Assembly: GCF_000142905.1 (NCBI RefSeq)
Contig: NW_013657672.1
Location: 337,087 to 374,438 of the forward strand
Direction of reading: 5' to 3'
DNA from: Thecamonas trahens ATCC 50062
Taxonomy: Eukaryota > Apusozoa > Apusomonadida > Apusomonadidae
Length of the DNA: 37,352 nucleotides
In this document: in pieces, positions 9,674 through 18,023 of the stretch
How positions within the stretch are numbered: position 1 is the stretch's first letter
Layout: every line of letters starts with the position of its first letter
The notes under the pieces: model-generated
Told to the model about the DNA's origin: nothing
What the model saw: only the letters and a program-made list of their open reading frames with translations
Database searches by the model: none
Translations under genes and position numbers: made by a program

Positions 9674-10889
9674 TTAGTCGGTGCGCTCGGAAATGGCAGA
9701 GAGGGTGGCGATGCGCAGGGACTCAAAGACCGAGGTTACCTGCTGGATCTCAGCATCACGCTGCTTGTCCATGGCCTGAGCGAATGCTTGGAGCTCGTCG
9801 GCAGAGAACCCCTCCCAGTTCCTCGAGTTGTCCTTTCCGCTCTCGGCCTGGCCGAGGTAGGCGGCATCGTCCTGGACCTCGTTCTCCTCCATGTACTGCA
9901 GGAACGACGGCTTGGCGCCACCGGCGCTGGCGGCGGCGGTGCGGGCGGGCGCAAGCGACGCGCCACGGATCATGGTGCCGGACTCATCGTCCGAGTCGTT
10001 GAGCACCATGGTGCCGGCGTTGTAAAAGTCGTCGTCGTCGTCGTCGGCTGCTCCCGCGCTTGACGGCGCCCCCCGCCAGGATTGATGACCATAGTCCCGG
10101 CGTCAAAGGAGTCATCATCGTCGTCCGAGTTGGCGACGATGATCATGGTGCCCGAGGCGTAGTCCTCGCCCGACGGGTCCCACGGTGCGGCTTTGGCCTT
10201 GCCGCCAGCGCCGGTGCTCGATGACAGCAGCGCCTTGTGCAGCTGTGCCGAGCCCTTCTTGACCTTGGCGCGCATGGCCTTGTTCTCCTCGACAGCCTTG
10301 AGGATCGAAACAATCCATGCCTTGCGGACCGAGGCCGAGTCTGCCGCCATGGGATACGTCCTGTTCCGTGTATGGATCTCAAAGCCAAACTTCTTCCTCT
10401 TGTGCACGTCGGCGATCTGGACCTTCCGGATCTCTGCAATCTTGATCACGCCCTGAGGCTGGGTCGACTCCTTCACCGCCGCTGTCCGCCACCGCATCCC
10501 GCATCAGCATCCGCCCCCATGTGAGTCTCTCCCCCTTCCCCACCTTGGACCATGACCGCGCCAAGGACGGTCGCCAAAAAACGAACGGCCCACCTGCACG
10601 CCCCCACAGGGAGACGACGGGGAAGGGGGCTATGGCAGGGTAGAAGGGAAAGAGACAGTACCACCCACCAAGGAAGGGATATACATGCATGGGTATGGCG
10701 TCTCTGCTCGCTGTACGTACCCGACTTGAAGTACAGGAGGAAGGCCCGGTTGAGAACCATCCACCGCTTCTTCCACGTCTTGATCCGGTTGCCCTGCTTG
10801 AGCAGCCAGCCCTGGCGGATAACCTCGTCCGTCTGCAGTTCCACATTCTTGAGCGCAGAGCCCAACTTCTTCTTTCTCCGGAAGGACAT
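9674..10889 (-). CDS. PH domain fused to an MST/Hippo-type tail with SARAH domain (no kinase); frame break inside
   Basis: Exons 10889-10721 and 10481-9674 (intron donor GTACGT, acceptor GACAG, phase 1). One base must be restored near 10069-10074 to keep the frame; the product is then about 325 residues. Residues about 24-135 form a PH domain (RQGWLLKQGNRIKTWKKRWM, then a final helix with VRKAWIVSILKAVEEN). The rest resembles the C-terminal half of MST1/2: four GTM motifs in acidic context (SGTMII, AGTMVI, AGTMVLNDSDDE, SGTMIRG), then KPSFLQYM, then a SARAH-like helix (FSADELQAFAQAMDKQRDAE). In MST kinases the phosphorylated TM motifs bind MOB1 and SLMAP, and SARAH mediates dimerisation with Salvador or RASSF. 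No kinase domain lies upstream. A membrane-targeted partner of Hippo-type kinases is a reasonable inference. Confidence 0.8.
10069..10074 (-). other. Frame break in a G6/C6 run inside the PH-SARAH gene
   Basis: Upstream of this run the minus-strand frame encodes the PH domain and DDDDSFDAGTMVINPGGG. Downstream the matching frame, AADDDDDFYNAGTMVLNDSDDE, is shifted by one. Adding one G to the six-G run restores a continuous and sensible protein. The break falls in a homopolymer, so a sequencing or assembly deletion is the likeliest cause. Confidence 0.7.
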
Positions 10890-11346
10890 GCTGTCCCCAC
10901 CGGCGCCTCGACAAGAAGCGTGTTGCCCTCGCTCTGCACGCGGTCGCTCTCGCGCCCGTTGCCCGCCCGCCCGCTCGCCCTCCGGCCAATAACCAACCAA
11001 CCGATCGATCGACCTCGTCCTCCTTCGATTAACTCTCGTTCAGATATTCGTTCCTCCCTCTCCCCCCCTCCCTCCTCCCTTGCCGCCCACCCGACCGCAA
11101 CTGTCCTCGATCCCGATACTCCCTCCACATGTCCATCCCCTCCCCCTCCTTCCCCCCTCTCCCCGTCCTTGATCAACGACATCGGCCACCCTGATGTCGA
11201 CCAACCGTTGGCCATGGCAGCGCCGACGTGGCCAACTCGGCCGAGTGACTCGCTCGCCGAGGCGACGCTGCAGCGGCGGTGTCTAGACGGTGTCGAGGCC
11301 ATAGGGCTACACTAGACTCTGTAGCTCCGGGAGAAGCAGAAGCAAC
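10890..11346. promoter_or_regulatory. Divergent promoter region, PH-SARAH / PDH E2
   Basis: 457 bases separate two divergent starts. The left third is GC-rich with CGCCCG-type repeats. The centre (about 11050-11165) is a C/T-rich tract with several CCCTCC and CCCCTCC units on the plus strand, just 5' of the PDH E2 gene. The open frames here lack a family match, use non-ATG starts or conflict with the flanking exons, so I call no gene. Confidence 0.4.
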
Positions 11347-12857
11347 ATGTTCCGCATGGCAGGTGCTTCGTTTGCGCGCCCCACGCCTGCGTGGGCAGCC
11401 ATGATGTACGCACCTTGAGCTTGAGCATGTGTCGGTGAGGGTGAGGCGGAGGGGGGCGTTGAGGCATTTTTTGAGTGTGTGCTGGGGAGGAGGATGGAGG
11501 GAGACTGATGGCGGAGAGTGGCGATGGAATGAGTAGGTGGCGGCGGATGTACGCCGACCTGCCCGAGCACTACAAGATCACCATGCCTGCCCTCTCGCCG
11601 ACCATGGAGGCTGGCAATCTGGCCGAGTGGGAGGTGGCCGAGGGTGAGGAGATCGCCAGCGGAGACGTCATGGCCTCCATCCAGACCGACAAGGCCACGC
11701 TCGACCTGGAGAGTACTGAGGACGGGTACGTTGCCCGGCTGTTCAAGGAGGCCGGGACGGAGAACATCCCGGTTGGTGACCTCATTGCCATCATTGTCGA
11801 GGAGGAGGACGACGTGGCGGCGTTCAAGGACTATGACCCCGCGTCCGACGCTGGCGACGCGAAGCCGGCGCCCAAGGCTGACGACGGTGCTCCCAAGGCG
11901 GCCGACGCTGCGCCCAAGGCGGCGGATGCCGCGCCTGCCGACGCCAAGCCGGCAACCGGCAAGGCTGCTGCCAGCAACCGCGTTGTTGCCTCGCCGCTGG
12001 CCAAGAACACGGCGCGCGAGTCGGGCGTCGACCTCGCGGGCATCCGCGGGACCGGTCCGGGCGGCCGGGTCGTCCAGGCCGATGTGCTGGAGGCTGTGGA
12101 TACTGGCTCGCAAAGCCAGGTTGTGGCGTCAGGCGCGGGCGCTGGGGCGGTGGCGTCGGGTGCGGCGTACACCGACGTGCCGCTCGACAACGTCCGCCGG
12201 GTCATTGCCCAGCGGCTGCAGGAGTCCAAGCAGACCATCCCGCACTTTTACCTCTCGGTCGACGTCACCCTCGACGAGCTCCTCGAGGTCCGCTCCGAGC
12301 TTAACGCGCAGGGCAAGGACGAGTACAAGCTCTCGATCAACGACTTTGTGGTCAAGGCCTCGGCGCTCGCCCTGCAGCAGGTGCCCGAGGTCAACTCGTC
12401 GTGGCAGGGTGACTTTATCCGCCAGAACCACTCGTCGGACATCTCGGTGGCGGTCGACACCGGAAAGGGCCTCATCACCCCCATCGTCGACGCGGCCGAG
12501 TCGCGCGGCCTGGTCTCGATCTCGCACAAGGTCAAGGACCTTGCTGCCCGCGCCCGCGAGAACAAGCTCGCCCCGCAGGAGTACCAGGGCGGCACCTTTA
12601 CCATCTCCAACCTCGGTGCCTACGGCGTCTCGCACTTTACTGCCATCATCAACCCGCCGCAGTCGTGCATTCTTGCTGTCGGCTCGGGCTCCAAGCGCGT
12701 TGTGCCCGACACCTCGTCCGAGGCCGGCTTCAAGGAGTCGAACGTCATGACCGTGACTCTCTCGTGCGACCACCGCGTCGTCGACGGTGCTGTCGGCGCC
12801 CGCTGGCTGCAGGTCTTCAAGAAGTACGTCGAGAACCCGCTGTCGATGCTGCTGTAG
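11347..12857 (+). CDS. DLAT: Dihydrolipoyllysine acetyltransferase, pyruvate dehydrogenase E2
   Basis: Exons 11347-11405 and 11537-12857 (131-nt intron, donor GTACGC, acceptor GTAG, phase 2), 459 residues. The spliced N-terminus, MFRMAGASFARPTPAWAAMM then WRRMYADLPEH, is Arg-rich without acids, a typical mitochondrial presequence probably cleaved near Tyr25. One lipoyl domain follows (about 32-110, lipoyl-lysine K72 in TDKATL), then an Ala/Pro/Lys linker with repeated PKAAD units, a peripheral-subunit-binding domain (168-206, ASPLAKNTARESGVDLAGIR) and the acetyltransferase core ending in SCDHRVVDGA with catalytic His432. The enzyme transfers acetyl groups from lipoamide to CoA in the PDH complex of the mitochondrial matrix. 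It has one lipoyl domain, unlike human DLAT with two. ALSPTME around the lipoyl start favours PDH E2 over 2-oxoglutarate or branched-chain E2. Confidence 0.95.
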
Positions 12858-12900
12858 CCCATTGAATCATGCTTGGAAAAAGGCCGCGCGAGCGCCGCCG

Positions 12901-15033
12901 TCACGGCGCCATCGGCGCCAGCCGCTGCGCCCGGGATGGGCTGGGCGAGCCAGCCGCGAGCTTGCGCTGCTGCCGCCGCTGCATGACAGCGTATCGTTCG
13001 GCAGGCGACAGACCGGCGGCGACAAGCACGTCGGTGGCTGTCGTCCGCGACGAGGGGGCGTGCAGCGGGCGGAGCGGGGCGAGCGGCGGCGCAAGCCCTG
13101 GCGGCGACGACGTCGGCGACGACTGCGAGACGCTGGCCCGCGCTCGGAGCGCGACAACGCCGGCAGCCATATCGTCGTCATCATCGCTAGCGCCTTCTCC
13201 GCCCAGTTCGCGGCTGGCAGAGAGCTCGGCCGCGATGTCAAGCGACTCGGGCAGCTGCGGCTCGTGGTGGAGGGCGACGAGGGAGAGCGATTCGTTGCCC
13301 ATCGAGTCGCCGTCGGGATCAGAAAACGTTGAAGGAGAGATGGGTGAGGTCGGCGAGAGCGAGGTCGGAGGCGGCGAGCCAGCATGAAGCTGGGCGACTT
13401 CCGGCGGAGGCTTGGCGTCTGGTGGGGGCTCAAGGAGCAGATCGTCAAGTGTGAGGTGATGGGCGCGGACCCGGTGGGTGGTGAGGACCGGCGGCGGTGG
13501 CGAGGCCGAGCCGAGAGAGGAGTGTGAACGGGGCGGGTGGTGCGAGGGCGAGCGCGAGGGCGAGCGCGAGGGCGAGCGTGACGGCGTCGCCAACCGTGGG
13601 TTGGTGGAGAGCGTTGCGCCGTAGCGCGAGGGCATGACCCGGATCGGCGAGTCGAGCGAGGCCGCAAAGGCGTGCGGCGCCTTGCCCAGGGCTTGCAGCT
13701 CAACCTCGGTGATGTCAAGGCAGCACGGCTCGCAGACGCCAGCTTCACGGGCGAGAAACGCGGGATCGCGGCGGAGCATGCGATAGTCGAGTGGCGTGAG
13801 CTTTGGCTCGAGCGCGAGAATGATGCGGGGAATGCCCGGGGCGAGGCTCGACGAGGCCGAGCGGCCAGGCGAGGCCGAGGTACGGCGGTGGTGGGTCATG
13901 ACTGCGCGGTAGGTGACCGGATACAACCGGTTCTTTTCGACAGGATGCAGGCAGGCCGGGCATGGGATGTAGTTTGAGCGCTTGGACGACTTGCGGCGGG
14001 TGGTGGCGGCGGTGAGGCCCTGCAGACGCGAGCGGCGACGGGCAAGCGCATCCGAGCCGGAGCGCGTGTCTGTGGCGCGGAGCGAGAGGGCGACAGTACG
14101 GATGTCTGAAGGCATGCCGATCTTGCCGACCTTGGACTCGACGTCGAGTGACGAGAAGTAGGTGAACCAGAGGCGGTCTGCGGCGTCCTGCTTGACGTTG
14201 AACACCATGCCGCGGACGACGTACGATTGCGGCGAGGCAGCGGTGATGTGGGCGGCCAGGTGCTCGGCCATGGCCTTGAGGCGCTTGTTCAGATTGCGGT
14301 TGTTGAGGACCACGGGCAGCGAGTCGTGCAGTTCGCCTTCGTGGGTCGCTCCGCGGGCGTTGCGGGTGATGCGGAGCTCGGAGAGCTTGTGCACCGAGTC
14401 GCGGCGCTCGATGTCGAGCATGTCCGGCGCCCATGCCACACGCAGCGTCGAGTTGTACGCCCCGCGCGGCGCCACAAACCTTTGCACTATGCCGTTGCGT
14501 GGCAACGAGTCGTACAGCAGCGTCCGGAGCGAGGCCTTGTCGTGGAACTCGGCGCAGGTGAACGGCTCGCCGTCCGAGTTCTCCTCGGTCGTGATCGAGT
14601 ACGCCACAATGTCAAAGACCACCGCCGAGCGGTCGACCTTGATCAGCTCGCTGTATACCTCGTCAGTTGTGGTCTTGGCTGCCCGCTTGCGCATGATCGA
14701 GCCGGTCTTCTTCGAGGTAAAGTAGTAACGGTCGAGTCGGCCGTTGCGAATGACCAGCGTGTCCGGGATGCGGACCGAGGCCGAGGTATAGGTCTGTGGA
14801 TGCTTGGCCCACAAGTAGTGGTACGCGTTGTCGACATGGCCCGCACCATGCCCATAGTCCAACGGCGGAGCGCTCTGTCGCCATCTCCGCGACGTCGAGG
14901 TCGAGACTACGGCCTCGACCGACAACGGGCCGGTCTCCTCCTCCTCCTCGGCCTCCTTCCCGCCTCGCCCATAGCCCATCGCCTTGCTTCTCACCGACCA
15001 CAACGAAGATCCCGATGCCCTCAACGAGGCCAT
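12901..15033 (-). CDS. Unrecognised 710-residue protein with cysteine pairs and SPSR repeats
   Basis: Single exon; the first in-frame ATG is at 15033 (MASLRASG). A second possible start is the Met of MGYGRGG at about 14979. I do not recognise the family. An acidic stretch (EAEEEEETG) is followed by a compact, apparently globular region of about 300 residues including DNAYHYLWAKHP, NGIVQRFVAPRGAYNSTLRV and RLWFTYFSSLD. Two separated cysteine pairs, CPACLHPVEK and CEPCC, could bind zinc. The C-terminal 250 residues look disordered: SRSPSRSPSRSP repeats, proline-rich segments, a DDDDD run and a last helix, AERYAVMQRRQQRKL. The gene is head-to-head with LSm3 (138 bases) and converges on PDH E2 with 43 bases between stops. 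Coding is certain from the length and coherent composition; function is unknown. Confidence 0.75.
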   Translation of the reverse strand: MASLRASGSSLWSVRSKAMGYGRGGKEAEEEEETGPLSVEAVVSTSTSRRWRQSAPPLDYGHGAGHVDNAYHYLWAKHPQTYTSASVRIPDTLVIRNGRLDRYYFTSKKTGSIMRKRAAKTTTDEVYSELIKVDRSAVVFDIVAYSITTEENSDGEPFTCAEFHDKASLRTLLYDSLPRNGIVQRFVAPRGAYNSTLRVAWAPDMLDIERRDSVHKLSELRITRNARGATHEGELHDSLPVVLNNRNLNKRLKAMAEHLAAHITAASPQSYVVRGMVFNVKQDAADRLWFTYFSSLDVESKVGKIGMPSDIRTVALSLRATDTRSGSDALARRRSRLQGLTAATTRRKSSKRSNYIPCPACLHPVEKNRLYPVTYRAVMTHHRRTSASPGRSASSSLAPGIPRIILALEPKLTPLDYRMLRRDPAFLAREAGVCEPCCLDITEVELQALGKAPHAFAASLDSPIRVMPSRYGATLSTNPRLATPSRSPSRSPSRSPSHHPPRSHSSLGSASPPPPVLTTHRVRAHHLTLDDLLLEPPPDAKPPPEVAQLHAGSPPPTSLSPTSPISPSTFSDPDGDSMGNESLSLVALHHEPQLPESLDIAAELSASRELGGEGASDDDDDMAAGVVALRARASVSQSSPTSSPPGLAPPLAPLRPLHAPSSRTTATDVLVAAGLSPAERYAVMQRRQQRKLAAGSPSPSRAQRLAPMAP

Positions 15034-15171
15034 GCCTCTTTGCTGTGGCAAGAGAGATGTTATGCCTGTGAACTGTCGTCAGCTCGGGCGAAGGAGGTGC
15101 GCGTGGCAAGGGAAGCGGCATGGAAGGCACCGAGCCGGCCTAGTCGGAGGCAGCCACACACTTGAGTCAGT

Positions 15172-15748
15172 ATGGAGAACCCTCTGGATCTGCTGCGGCT
15201 GGCGCTGAACGAGCGGGTGGTGGTGAAGATGCGGGGAGAGCGGGAGCTTGCCGGGAAGCTGCATGTACGTGTTGTACATGGGCGTGTGTGTGTGTGTGTG
15301 TGTGTGTGGTGGGAGGGGGGGGGGTGNNNNNNNNNNNNNNNNNNNNNNNNNNNNNNNNNNNNNNNNNNNNNNNNNNNNNNNNNNNNNNNNNNNNNNNNNN
15401 NNNNNNNNNNNNNNNNNNNNNNNNNNNNNNNNNNNNNNNNNNNNNNNNNNNNNNNNNNNNNNNNNNNNNNNNNNNNNNNNNNNNNNCCCCCCCCCCCCCC
15501 CCACCCCACCACACCCTCCTTCCTCTATCATTCTTCATGCCTACTGTCTTTCTGCGACTCACGTACGCTCACCATGCTCGCGAGAGCAGGCCTTTGATCA
15601 GCACCTCAACTTGGTGCTGTCCGACGTGGAGGAGACCATCACCGTCAACGAGGTCGACCAGGAGCCCACGACAACCACCCGCAAGCTTGACATGCTCTTT
15701 GTTCGTGGCGACGGTGTCATTCTCTGCTCTCCGCCGCTGCGTGTGTAA
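15172..15748 (+). CDS. LSM3: U6 snRNA-associated Sm-like protein LSm3
   Basis: Exons 15172-15264 and 15590-15748, phase 0, 83 residues. The intron (15265-15589, donor GTACGT, acceptor GCAG) contains the 160-N assembly gap, so its true length is unknown. Exon 1 gives [20 protein letters not shown], matching human LSm3 [20 protein letters not shown]. Exon 2 gives [16 protein letters not shown] (Sm1 motif) and [17 protein letters not shown] (Sm2 motif). LSm3 is part of the LSm2-8 ring on U6 snRNA in the spliceosome and of LSm1-7 in cytoplasmic mRNA decay. Compared with animals the N-terminal extension is missing and the loop before Sm2 is shorter, which is ordinary variation. Nothing suggests a pseudogene. 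Confidence 0.95.
15327..15486. other. Assembly gap (160 N) between a G run and a C run
   Basis: The gap lies wholly inside the LSm3 intron. Its left edge is a GT repeat running into a G tract (about 15311-15324); its right edge is a tract of 16 C (15487-15502). A G run facing a C run could fold into a hairpin, which would explain failed sequencing. Confidence 0.95.
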
Positions 15749-16040
15749 ATCAACCCAAATCCCCCCCCCCCCCCCTGGCCATCGTCGGCACCGTACCATG
15801 ATCGGCCACAACCCGACCCACAACCGAGTCTTCCATGTAGTGCAGCAACAATACCTTTTATCAGTGCTCTCGTCCATAGCAAGCAGTGCGTGCCAGACCT
15901 TGATCTCCCCCCCCCCCCCCTCCCCCCTGGCCTGCCACCCGATCCGCCGCCCACCCGCAACCACCAGCCACTCGAGCAGCCACCATTCCGCAGAACAGCA
16001 GCAAGGCTACGTTTTACCACACTTCACAACCAGCACCAGC
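15749..16040 (+). promoter_or_regulatory. Spacer between LSm3 and the Dbf2-like kinase
   Basis: 292 bases with 15 C at 15761-15775 and 14 C at 15907-15920, both on the sense strand of the kinase downstream. It presumably holds the LSm3 3' end and the kinase promoter and leader. No gene is visible. Confidence 0.35.
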
Positions 16041-17873
16041 ATGGCCGCATCGTCATCTGCTGCCGAGGTAGGCACAGTGGAAGAAGGAGAAAATGCACCT
16101 CACATGCATCCCCCATGTTACAGTCACATACTCACCGCACTCTACATCCCCCCCCCCCCCCATTCCCATATGGCTGGTCTCTACAGGAGGAGGGTCTGGA
16201 GAAGGCCTCGGCCGCCCGCCAGTTCTTTGAGGACTTTTACTCGGCAACGGGTTCGTATGTTGTTGGCCGTATCAACCGCTACACAGAGTTGCAGAACCGC
16301 ATCGACTCTGGCGAGCTGTCTGGTGCTGCCGCAGAAGCTGCTCGTGATGAGTTTGCCCTTGCAGAGCGCCGCTTCTTGCGGCAGAGGTACGTTGCTTGCT
16401 CCTCCTCCCCTCGCCCTTGATCGCGACTCGTTTGTTCGTCCGCACGCGTCGCCCGCACTGGTGCCGCCACCTGCCCGGCGGCCTCCTGCAAGCCTGGCCA
16501 GATCGCCTGTGAGGCGATGTGGGCGTATGCAAGAGTGTAGCATGTGTTGCACTTGGTCGCGCTCCATGTCCCCTCTTGTGGCTCTGTAGCAACTGGACTT
16601 GCCTGCGTGTGGCGGCAGTCGGGTAGGCAGGCAGTGCGGACTTGGAGCGGCAATTTTTGTGTGGACAGAGGTGGAGGGCATCAGCAGGAGCAGGAGCGAG
16701 GTCAGAGGAACAGCGACTCACAGGAGGGATCGGATGTGGTGCAGGCGCAAGCGAATCAAGCTCCATGACTTTGACCTCATCAAGATGGTGGGCAAGGGTG
16801 GATATGGTGAGGTGTATCTTGTGCGCAAGAAGGACACGACCGAGGTGCTCGCGCTGAAGAAGATGAAGAAGTCGGCGATTCTCAAGTCGCAGACGGAGAT
16901 CACGCACCTGCGGACGGAGCGCAACGTGCTCGCCAACCAGCAGTCGCGGTGGCTGGTGCAAATGGTGTACTCGTTCCAGGACGCGGCCAACGTGTACATG
17001 GCGATGGAGTTTGTGCACGGCGGTGACGTGCGGACGCGGCTGACGGCTGTGGACACGCTCTCCGAGGCTGACGCGCGGTTCTACATTGCCGAGATGTTCC
17101 TCTCCGTCGACGCTCTCCACCAGGCCGGCTACATCCACCGTGACCTCAAGCCGGAGAACTTCCTCATCGACTCGAATGGACACATCAAGCTGACCGACTT
17201 TGGCCTCTCCAAGGGCAACATGCTCACCATCCAGTCGCAGACGATGAAGCGTGGCATGCTGCCGAGCTCCAAGGACGGCGACCGGCGGTCGATCGGCGCC
17301 CGCAAGCGCGTCTTTGGCTCGATCAAGCGCAACGCCCGCGAGCTCGCCTTTTCCCTCGTTGGCTCGCCCGACTACATGGCTGTCGAGATGCTCCGTGGCG
17401 AGGGCTACGACTTTTCCGTCGATTACTGGGCTCTTGCCGCCATTCTCTTCGAGATGATTGTCGGCTTTGCCCCGTTTGCCGACGACGACATCGAGGCTGT
17501 CTTCCGCAACATCTTCAACCACGAGGTGACCCTCAACTTCCCCGACATCTACACGTACATGTCGCACGAGGCATGGGACCTCATCACCTCGATCCTCAAG
17601 GAGCCCGCCGACCGGCTCGGCAAGGGCGGCATTTCGGAGATCAAGTCGCACCAGTTCTTCGACTCGATCGCGTGGAAGGCGCTCGGGACCGAGTCCGGGC
17701 CCTCGCCGCCCTGGGTTCCCGAGCTCTCGGACGACACCGACACCCGCTACTTTGACGTCTACGAGGAGGATCCCAACGCGGTTGCCGCCGAGGATGCCGC
17801 CGACGCCGATGCCAAGTTCCAGGCCTTCCCGGCCTTTACCTTTAAGCGCCGCCGCCCGGACGCCTCGTCGTGA
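16041..17873 (+). CDS. NDR-family AGC kinase of the Dbf2/Sid2 type
   Basis: Exons 16041-16067, 16187-16386 and 16745-17873 (donors GTAGGC and GTACGT; introns of 119 and 358 nt), 451 residues. Residues 18-76 (RQFFEDFYSATGSYVVGRIN to AERRFLRQ) are the N-terminal MOB-binding region of NDR kinases. The kinase domain (about 85-385) has GKGGYGEVYLV, K114, HRDLKPEN at 207-214, DFG at 227-229 and the long NDR insert before the activation segment (about 235-278). That segment reads SLVGSPDYMAVE, so APE is AVE, close to yeast Dbf2 (VGSPDYMALE). The tail has a hydrophobic motif FPAFTFKRR with probable phospho-Thr441. Such kinases act with MOB1 downstream of a Hippo/Cdc15-class kinase in mitotic exit, cytokinesis or morphogenesis. 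GSPDYMA and MAMEFVHGGDVRT favour Dbf2/Sid2 over NDR1/LATS. It is convergent with PET127. Confidence 0.92.
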
Positions 17874-18023
17874 GGCGCTCCGCAGGCCGCCGCCGCTTGA
17901 TGCACCCCCCGAGTCGATAAAAGAACAGTCCGCTGCTCCGCGAGAGTGTAAGCTCTGGCCCTGCCTGGCGCGTCGCCGTCCGGTGCCCTAGGCGCGCTCC
18001 GCAGCTATGTACTGCGGCCGAGT

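Noticed and set aside
10890-11302. A possible kinase exon upstream of the PH-SARAH start
   Set aside because: No kinase motifs (VAIK, HRD, DFG) occur in any minus-strand frame up to the PDH E2 gene.
15162-16589. Plus-strand frame running through the N gap
   Set aside because: It is open only because N codons are not stops; LSm3 and the kinase explain the flanks in other frames.
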